A program made the translations under genes and the position numbers. A stretch of 64,000 nt of DNA from an uncultured Clostridia bacterium (GTDB taxonomy: Bacteria > Bacillota > Clostridia > Oscillospirales > Acutalibacteraceae). The stretch lies in assembly GCA_937892525.1 (NCBI GenBank), contig CALAEV010000006.1, positions 24,407-88,406 of the forward strand, read 5' to 3'. Position 1 is the first letter of the stretch; each line of letters opens with the position of its first letter. Shown here in pieces: positions 58,774 through 64,000 of the stretch. The notes below the pieces were generated by a model. That model did not search any database and was not told the origin of the DNA. It saw only the letters and a program-made list of their open reading frames with translations.

Positions 58774-58799
58774 GTGGTAAAATATATGAGGTGGTTTTA

Positions 58800-59669
58800 A
58801 TGATTAAGAATGATAAAACTAAAGGAATTATATATATTATCATTTCTGCCTTTTTCTTTGCTCTAATGGGGCTTTTTGTGAAATTGTCAGGAGATTTGCC
58901 CACAATTCAGAAAAGCTTTTTTAGGAACTTTGTTGCAATGATTTTTGCATTCTTTTTGATTACCAAAAACAAAGAATGGGCATTACCTAAAGGGAAGAAT
59001 ATAGGGTATTTACTTATTCGTGCTATTGCAGGAACCGGAGGTATTCTATGCAATTTCTATGCGCTCAGTAATATGAATCTTGCAGATGCTTCAATGCTTA
59101 ACAAACTCTCCCCTTTCTTTGCAGTTATCTTTTCGTTATTTATATTGGGAGAAAAAGCGAGTTTTAAGCAGATTTTAGCCGTTACAATGGCGTTTATAGG
59201 CGCTTTGTTTGTTATGAAACCATCTTTCTCATTTGAGGGATTGCCTGCTTTTATGGGCTTTTTAGGAGGACTCTCGGCAGGTCTTGCATACGCTTGTGTA
59301 AGAAAACTTACCCAAAACGGATTTAAGGGTAGTTTGATTATTTTCTACTTCTCGGCTTTTTCTTGCATAGTTACACTACCTTGGTTAATTTTTGATTTTA
59401 CACCTATGAGTGCAACACAATGGATATTTTTGATTTTAGCAGGGCTTAGTGCTAGTGGTGGTCAATATTTTATTACTACTGCATACTCAAAAGCACCTGC
59501 AAAAGAAATTTCAATTTACGATTACTCACAGATTATATTCACTACTCTTTTAAGTCTTATTGTATTCGGCGATTTGCCTGATATATTAAGTTTTATAGGT
59601 TATGCAATTATTATTGCAGCTGCAATATTTAACGCTTGGAATTCATTAAGAAAAAAGAGTATTGATTGA
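58800..59669 (+). CDS. EamA/DMT superfamily transporter
   Basis: 289 residues from the ATG at 58800 (GAGGTGGTTTTA upstream). Ten membrane helices in two EamA repeats: GIIYIIISAFFFALMGLFVK in the first and GFLGGLSAGLAYACVRKL in the second. Such carriers export or import small metabolites such as amino acids; the substrate cannot be predicted. The TTGACA of the next promoter overlaps its stop codon. Confidence 0.9.
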   Translation: MIKNDKTKGIIYIIISAFFFALMGLFVKLSGDLPTIQKSFFRNFVAMIFAFFLITKNKEWALPKGKNIGYLLIRAIAGTGGILCNFYALSNMNLADASMLNKLSPFFAVIFSLFILGEKASFKQILAVTMAFIGALFVMKPSFSFEGLPAFMGFLGGLSAGLAYACVRKLTQNGFKGSLIIFYFSAFSCIVTLPWLIFDFTPMSATQWIFLILAGLSASGGQYFITTAYSKAPAKEISIYDYSQIIFTTLLSLIVFGDLPDILSFIGYAIIIAAAIFNAWNSLRKKSID

Positions 59670-59694
59670 CATTTAATGTAGATTAAATTATAAT
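59666..59694 (+). promoter_or_regulatory. Sigma-A promoter of the S24/S26-nucleotidyltransferase pair
   Basis: A perfect TTGACA, 17 bases, TATAAT, 30 bases before the start codon. Confidence 0.9.
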
Positions 59695-59723
59695 TGATTA
59701 AAGACTTCAAGTGAGGTATTTTT

Positions 59724-60185
59724 ATGAAAAATATAAATAAAAAGAAAATCTCACTTGATGAGATTTACCCAGTAATAAAAGAAAAAATCGAAAATGGCGG
59801 TACTGTTCAGTTACCAATTACGGGAACAAGTATGAATCCCCTTCTTTATTGGGGCAGAGATTCTGTTGAACTTATAAAATGTGAAAATCCACAGAAATAT
59901 GATATTATCTTTTATCGTCGTGATAACGGTCAATTTGTACTTCACCGTATAGTTGGCAAAAATGAAAATGGCTTTATTCTTTGTGGTGATAATCAGGTAA
60001 AAAAAGAATTTGCAATTACTGAAAATCACATTATTGCAGTTGTAAAATCTATTACACGAAAAGGCAAAAGCTTTAGTGTAGATAAATTTTCATACAGGTT
60101 ATATGTTAAACTGTGGACTCTGGTTTTACCACTTCGCAATATAATTTTAGTTCCTATGAGAAAGATAAAAGGATTGTTAAAGTAA
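59724..60185 (+). CDS. S24/S26 family peptidase (SipW-like)
   Basis: 153 residues. The catalytic Ser lies in LPITGTSMNPLL. The position of the usual Lys is occupied by HRIVG, and a GDN box follows, giving a Ser-His type active site like SipW and ER-type signal peptidases. One hydrophobic helix lies at about 128-147 near the C-terminus. Proteins of this kind paired with a nucleotidyltransferase-like protein are frequent in Clostridia, often near peptide-maturation or polysaccharide genes. Its stop codon overlaps the start of the next gene (TAATG). The substrate is unknown. Confidence 0.8.
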   Translation: MKNINKKKISLDEIYPVIKEKIENGGTVQLPITGTSMNPLLYWGRDSVELIKCENPQKYDIIFYRRDNGQFVLHRIVGKNENGFILCGDNQVKKEFAITENHIIAVVKSITRKGKSFSVDKFSYRLYVKLWTLVLPLRNIILVPMRKIKGLLK

Positions 60186-61327
60186 TGCAGAAACAGTTGC
60201 TCATAAAAAAATACTTTTTAGATATGGTAAGCGCTTCAATTAAGGGCTTACCTATTCCCTCTTGCCCTGAAAATATAAGTGGCGAGCTGATTTACAAGTT
60301 ATCTGTAAAAAACGCAGTTCAGGGTATTTTGTATCTTGCAGTAAAAAACGGCTCAGTTACTCTTTCTGCAGAGACTGAATCAAAACTTCAAAAATCATAT
60401 ATGGCTATTCTTGCTCGTGAGGCATCGCAACAAGAAGAAATCGAATACATAAGAAATGCTTTTAATAAAGAAAATATTGAGTTTATGTTTCTTAAGGGTA
60501 CACATCTTAAATCCCTCTATCCTGTTCCAGAAATGCGATTTATGGTTGATATGGATATTCTTGTAAAAGAAGAAAGTATGAACAAGGGTGGCAAGTTAAT
60601 TCTTGCGCGTGGATTCACACAAGAAATGAACAATGGTAAAGATATTGTTCTTGTTAAAAAGCCATTTCTTACAATCGAGCTTCACAAAATGCTTTTTGTT
60701 GAAGATTATTTTATGCACGACTATTTCACTTCTGTTTGGGACAGAGTTGAGCTTGTTAATGGTTGCGAATACAAGATGCCTGTAAATGATTTATATGTTT
60801 ACACACTTGCACACTTAGCTGAACATTATCTTGAAGCCGGTTCTTGTTTTAGACCTTTAATGGATTTGTATTTAATGGAAAAAATATATTCTGAACTTGA
60901 TTTTGAATATATAAATGAACAATTTGAAAAAATCGGTATTGAAAAGTTTGCTGTTAAAATCAGACAATTATGTAAATGTGCTTTTGATGGTGCAAAATAC
61001 AATGATGACCTTGTCACAATGGAAAACTACATCGTTTTTGGTGCTCCCGTAAAAAATGCAGATGAGGTTGCAAAGGTTGCACGCACAAACAAATCAAAAT
61101 CAAAAAGATTTATGGAATCTGCTTTTCCAAATCTCAAACATATGAAATTGAAATACCCAATACTTGAAAAAGCGCCATTTTTATTGCCAATTTTCTGGGT
61201 TGTGAGATTTTTTGAATTTGTCTTTTTAAAAAAAGGAAGCATTGAACAAAAACAATCAGCAATCTCAAATGTTAACCAAGAAAGTGCTGATATTATGAAA
61301 GATATTTTTGAGAAATCAGGATTGTAA
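60185..61327 (+). CDS. Nucleotidyltransferase-family protein
   Basis: 380 residues from the ATG at 60185. The N-terminal half resembles the putative nucleotidyltransferase family (PF14907-like): FMFLKGTHLKSLYPVPEMRFMVDMDILV contains the G-x-x-L and D-x-D metal motifs. The C-terminal half is helical. It is translationally coupled to the S24/S26 peptidase. The two are commonly found together. Target and nucleotide are unknown. Confidence 0.8.
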   Translation: MQKQLLIKKYFLDMVSASIKGLPIPSCPENISGELIYKLSVKNAVQGILYLAVKNGSVTLSAETESKLQKSYMAILAREASQQEEIEYIRNAFNKENIEFMFLKGTHLKSLYPVPEMRFMVDMDILVKEESMNKGGKLILARGFTQEMNNGKDIVLVKKPFLTIELHKMLFVEDYFMHDYFTSVWDRVELVNGCEYKMPVNDLYVYTLAHLAEHYLEAGSCFRPLMDLYLMEKIYSELDFEYINEQFEKIGIEKFAVKIRQLCKCAFDGAKYNDDLVTMENYIVFGAPVKNADEVAKVARTNKSKSKRFMESAFPNLKHMKLKYPILEKAPFLLPIFWVVRFFEFVFLKKGSIEQKQSAISNVNQESADIMKDIFEKSGL

Positions 61328-61336
61328 GCAAAAAAG

Positions 61337-61375
61337 AAACCTACTGACTAAAAGTCAGTAGGTTTTATTTTTTTG
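61337..61375 (+). terminator. Bidirectional terminator
   Basis: A 13-bp stem (AAACCTACTGACT with AGTCAGTAGGTTT, 3-base loop) with T-runs on both strands, between the convergent nucleotidyltransferase and epimerase genes. Confidence 0.9.
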
Positions 61376-61378
61376 TTA

Positions 61379-62557
61379 TTAGAATTTTCTCCAAACCATT
61401 TTGTCAACTACACCAGTATAGGACTGAATAAGTTTCACAACTTTATTTGAAACAATTTCGTCTACATAATCAGGTACAGGAATACCTAAATCGTTGTTTT
61501 TATTCATTTCAACTGCAGTGTCAACTGCCTGAAGAAGTGATTTTTCGTCAATACCTGCAAGAACGAAACAAGCTTTATCAAGAGCTTCAGGTCTTTCAGT
61601 TGATGTACGAATACAAACTGCAGGGAAAGATTTACCGATACTTGTAAAGAATGAACTTTCTTCAGGTAATGTGCCACTATCTGACACTACTGCAAAAGCA
61701 TTCATCTGTAAGCAATTGTAATCGTGGAAGCCAAGTGGCTCGTGCTGAATAACACGGCTATCAAGCTTAAATCCACTTGTTTCAAGACGCTTTTTACTTC
61801 TTGGATGGCAAGAATAAAGAATTGGCATATTATATTTTTCTGCCATTTTATTAATTGCATTGAAAAGAGATAAGAAATTCTTTTCTGTATCAATATTTTC
61901 TTCTCTGTGAGCAGAAAGAAGAATATATTTACCTTTTTCTAATCCCAATTTTGAATGAATGTGAGACATTTCAATATCTGCAAGGTTATTACGAAGTACT
62001 TCTGCCATTGGAGAGCCAGTTACATATACTCTTTCTTTTGGAAGACCACATTCGTGAAGATATTTTCTTGCATGTTCAGAATAAGCAAGGTTTACATCAG
62101 AAATGATATCAACAATTCTTCTGTTTGTTTCTTCAGGAAGGCACTCATCCTTGCAACGGTTACCTGCTTCCATATGGAAAATAGGAATATGCAATCTCTT
62201 TGCAGGAATTGCTGAAAGACAAGAGTTTGTATCGCCTAAAACTAGCATTGCATCAGGTTTAATCTGAGCCATAAGCTTATATGAACAGTTAATAATATTA
62301 CCAACTGTTGCACCGAGGTCGTCACCTACTGCGTCCATATAAACATCAGGGTCTTGAAGTTTTAAGTCCTTAAAGAATACTCCGTTAAGATTGTAGTCGT
62401 AATTCTGACCTGTATGCGCAAGAATACAATCAAAATACTGACGGCACTTATTGATAACGGCAGCAAGACGAATGATTTCTGGGCGTGTACCTACGATAAT
62501 CAAAAGCTTTAACTTGCCGTTGTCTTGAAATTTAATATCTGAATAATCAAGTTTCAT
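61379..62557 (-). CDS. UDP-N-acetyl sugar C2-epimerase (WecB/CapG type)
   Basis: 392 residues. The non-hydrolysing UDP-GlcNAc 2-epimerase fold is seen from LLIIVGTRPEIIRLAAVI, LVLGDTNSCLSA, HMEAGNRC, LSAHREENID and SDSGTLPEESSF. It shares an operon with CapF- and CapE-like genes, so the likely reaction is the last step to UDP-N-acetyl-L-fucosamine (CapG/FnlC), not ManNAc formation. It lies 24 bases after the capF-like gene with GGAGATAAAATAT before the ATG. Confidence 0.9.
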   Translation of the reverse strand: MKLDYSDIKFQDNGKLKLLIIVGTRPEIIRLAAVINKCRQYFDCILAHTGQNYDYNLNGVFFKDLKLQDPDVYMDAVGDDLGATVGNIINCSYKLMAQIKPDAMLVLGDTNSCLSAIPAKRLHIPIFHMEAGNRCKDECLPEETNRRIVDIISDVNLAYSEHARKYLHECGLPKERVYVTGSPMAEVLRNNLADIEMSHIHSKLGLEKGKYILLSAHREENIDTEKNFLSLFNAINKMAEKYNMPILYSCHPRSKKRLETSGFKLDSRVIQHEPLGFHDYNCLQMNAFAVVSDSGTLPEESSFFTSIGKSFPAVCIRTSTERPEALDKACFVLAGIDEKSLLQAVDTAVEMNKNNDLGIPVPDYVDEIVSNKVVKLIQSYTGVVDKMVWRKF

Positions 62558-62581
62558 ATATTTTATCTCCTTTATGAAGAA

Positions 62582-63727
62582 TTAAACTATCTCGAAAAAA
62601 GTGTCAGGCTTTTCGGGGTCGAAGCACTCATTACACCACATAAATGTAACCATATCGGTATCACCAAGGTTTTCAATATTATGAGTATAACCTGTTGGAA
62701 TATCAACTACTTCAAGTTTTTCACCGGAAACGAAGTATTCAATTACCTCGTCACTATCAATTTTACGGAAACGAATTACACCATTACCCGCAACTACCAA
62801 AAACTTTTCATTCTTTGTATGATGCCAATGCTGACCCTTTGTGATATGTGGTTTTGAGATGTTTACTGAAAACTGACCATTATTTACAGTTCTTAAAATT
62901 TCAGTAAATGAGCCACGGTCATCAACATTCATTTTAAGTGGATATGAAAACTTGTCCTTTGGCAGATATGAAAGATATGTACTATAAAGTTTCTTTGAGA
63001 AACTGCCCTCAGTCATATCAGGCACCATTTTATTTTCGCGACTCTCTTTAAACGAATAAATCAAATCAACAATTTCGCCTAATGTGATTTTATGTTCGAC
63101 TGGTACTTTACAGAAATCTCCGTCACGAGTTTCGTTGCCACACATTGCGTTGATAATCTCTTCTACTACATCGTCAACATAAACAAGTGTCATCGGGTGA
63201 TTACGGTTATTCACCTGAATAGGCAAGTCATTAGCAATATTATTGCAGAATGTTGCAACAGCACTATTGTAATTAGGTCTGCACCATTTACCAAAAACAT
63301 TTGGATAACGATAAACAAGCACTTTTGCCCCTGTTTCTTCGGCGTATTGGAAGAACAAATCCTCCCCTGCTTTTTTACTTAATCCGTATGGATTATTAAG
63401 GGCTGCCTGAGTTGAAGATGAAAGAAGCACAGGACAAGTATTGTTATTCTTTTTAAGAGTTTCAAGAAGTGTTGATGCAAACCCGAAATTACCCTGCATA
63501 AACTCTTCTGTATTCTGTGGGCGGTTTACACCTGCCAGATTTACAACAAAATCGCAACCGTTACAATATTCATCTAAAAGAGCGTCATCTGTGTCAATAT
63601 CGAATTCGCATATTTCAAGGTCTTGTGTCAATGCAGTTGTCTTATTTTTACCATCTTTAATGGTTTGTAATGTGGCAACAAGATTTTTACCTACAAAGCC
63701 TTTTGCTCCCGTAACTAATATTTTCAT
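62582..63727 (-). CDS. CapF-like bifunctional UDP-sugar reductase/epimerase
   Basis: 381 residues from the ATG at 63727 (GGGAGAAATAAT upstream). The N-terminal SDR/Rossmann domain (MKILVTGAKGFVGKNLV) and a C-terminal cupin of about 110 residues (KGQHWHHTKNEKFLVVAGNG) match CapF/FnlB. In Staphylococcus aureus this enzyme converts the product of CapE to UDP-6-deoxy-TalNAc with NADPH; the cupin binds zinc through its histidines. The neighbours are capG-like and capE-like, the complete set for UDP-N-acetyl-L-fucosamine. Confidence 0.9.
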   Translation of the reverse strand: MKILVTGAKGFVGKNLVATLQTIKDGKNKTTALTQDLEICEFDIDTDDALLDEYCNGCDFVVNLAGVNRPQNTEEFMQGNFGFASTLLETLKKNNNTCPVLLSSSTQAALNNPYGLSKKAGEDLFFQYAEETGAKVLVYRYPNVFGKWCRPNYNSAVATFCNNIANDLPIQVNNRNHPMTLVYVDDVVEEIINAMCGNETRDGDFCKVPVEHKITLGEIVDLIYSFKESRENKMVPDMTEGSFSKKLYSTYLSYLPKDKFSYPLKMNVDDRGSFTEILRTVNNGQFSVNISKPHITKGQHWHHTKNEKFLVVAGNGVIRFRKIDSDEVIEYFVSGEKLEVVDIPTGYTHNIENLGDTDMVTFMWCNECFDPEKPDTFFEIV

Positions 63728-63728
63728 A

Positions 63729-64000
63729 TTATTTCTCCCAGTTTGCAAGTTCATTCTGAATGTATGCAAGACTTAAGAGTTTTTCCTTAACCTGCTCAAC
63801 AGTCATAAGACTTGTATTATTAGAATCGAACTCAGAAAGAGTATTACGCTCGATATCGCCATCTTTAAAATACTTATCGTAGTTAAGACCGCGCTTATCA
63901 GCAGGAACACGATAGAAATCGCCCATATCAATAGCATTTGAGCACTCTTCATTTGTAAGAAGTGTTTCATACATCTTTTCGCCGTGGCGGATACCTATAA
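63729..64000 (-). CDS. CapE-like UDP-GlcNAc 4,6-dehydratase/5-epimerase, C-terminal part (runs off the right edge)
   Basis: The last 90 residues of an SDR enzyme. The segment IGIRHGEKMYETLLTNEE is typical of CapE/FnlA-type dehydratases, which start UDP-N-acetyl-L-fucosamine synthesis from UDP-GlcNAc. The frame is open to base 64000, so the gene continues outside the window. The end ...QNELANWEK is followed directly, after one base, by the start codon of the capF-like gene, so the order in the operon is capE-capF-capG. Confidence 0.85.
   Translation of the reverse strand, partial: IGIRHGEKMYETLLTNEECSNAIDMGDFYRVPADKRGLNYDKYFKDGDIERNTLSEFDSNNTSLMTVEQVKEKLLSLAYIQNELANWEK

Overview
The window looks like a chromosome segment from a low-GC Gram-positive anaerobe of the class Clostridia, probably an Oscillospiraceae/Ruminococcaceae-type gut bacterium. 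The evidence is AT-rich DNA, consensus sigma-A promoters and AGGAGG ribosome binding sites, a CIRCE/HrcA heat-shock operon, a T-box on thrS, an L10 leader, a queT gene behind a preQ1-type riboswitch, and secreted plant-polysaccharide enzymes. The species is not identifiable from what I can see.

Layout. 1-7552 (minus strand): a tightly packed phospho-signalling operon with two PP2C phosphatases, four FHA proteins, a small membrane protein and two zinc-ribbon Ser/Thr kinases; the second kinase carries an extracellular solute-binding-protein-like domain. 7676-14226 (minus): accessory DNA with a tyrosine integrase, an Xis-like protein, several unknown or small genes and long non-coding stretches rich in inverted repeats. 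14227-23824 (minus): a seven-gene type I restriction-modification operon (fic-hsdM-TM-hsdS-nuclease-TM-hsdR). At 24158-24180 is a tRNA 3'-end-like fragment followed by a terminator, which looks like an integration boundary. 24309-29825 (minus): two glycoside hydrolases and a C_GCAxxG_C_C protein. 29924-30733: a lipoprotein and a 35-residue amphipathic microprotein gene. 30941-34481 (minus): rpmG-secE-nusG-rplKAJL, without rpoB after rplL. 34742-34941: an isolated 37-codon microgene. 35027-39275: carA-carB.

39365-41868: a lipase-like protein, queT and a hemolysin III family protein. 42003-46650 (minus): hrcA-grpE-dnaK-dnaJ under CIRCE. 46849-49007: a PadR regulator and two tandem HAAS-type membrane proteins. 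49055-52896: T-box, thrS and a metallophosphoesterase. 53013-55775: a GH51 lipoprotein arabinofuranosidase. 55842-58722: a uracil salvage group (upp, a DUF523/TudS-like protein, a uracil permease). 58800-61327: an EamA transporter, an S24/S26 peptidase and a nucleotidyltransferase. 61379-64000 (minus): capE/capF/capG-like genes for UDP-N-acetyl-L-fucosamine.

The most notable observations are these: (1) CarA has lost its whole glutaminase catalytic triad (Cys to Gly, His to Ile, Glu to Asp), suggesting an ammonia-fed carbamoyl-phosphate synthetase; (2) a type I R-M operon has two membrane proteins, a PD-(D/E)xK-like protein and a Fic protein built into it with overlapping reading frames; (3) a kinase is fused to a periplasmic-binding-protein-like sensor inside an FHA/PP2C operon; (4) two self-contained microprotein genes have their own promoter and terminator.
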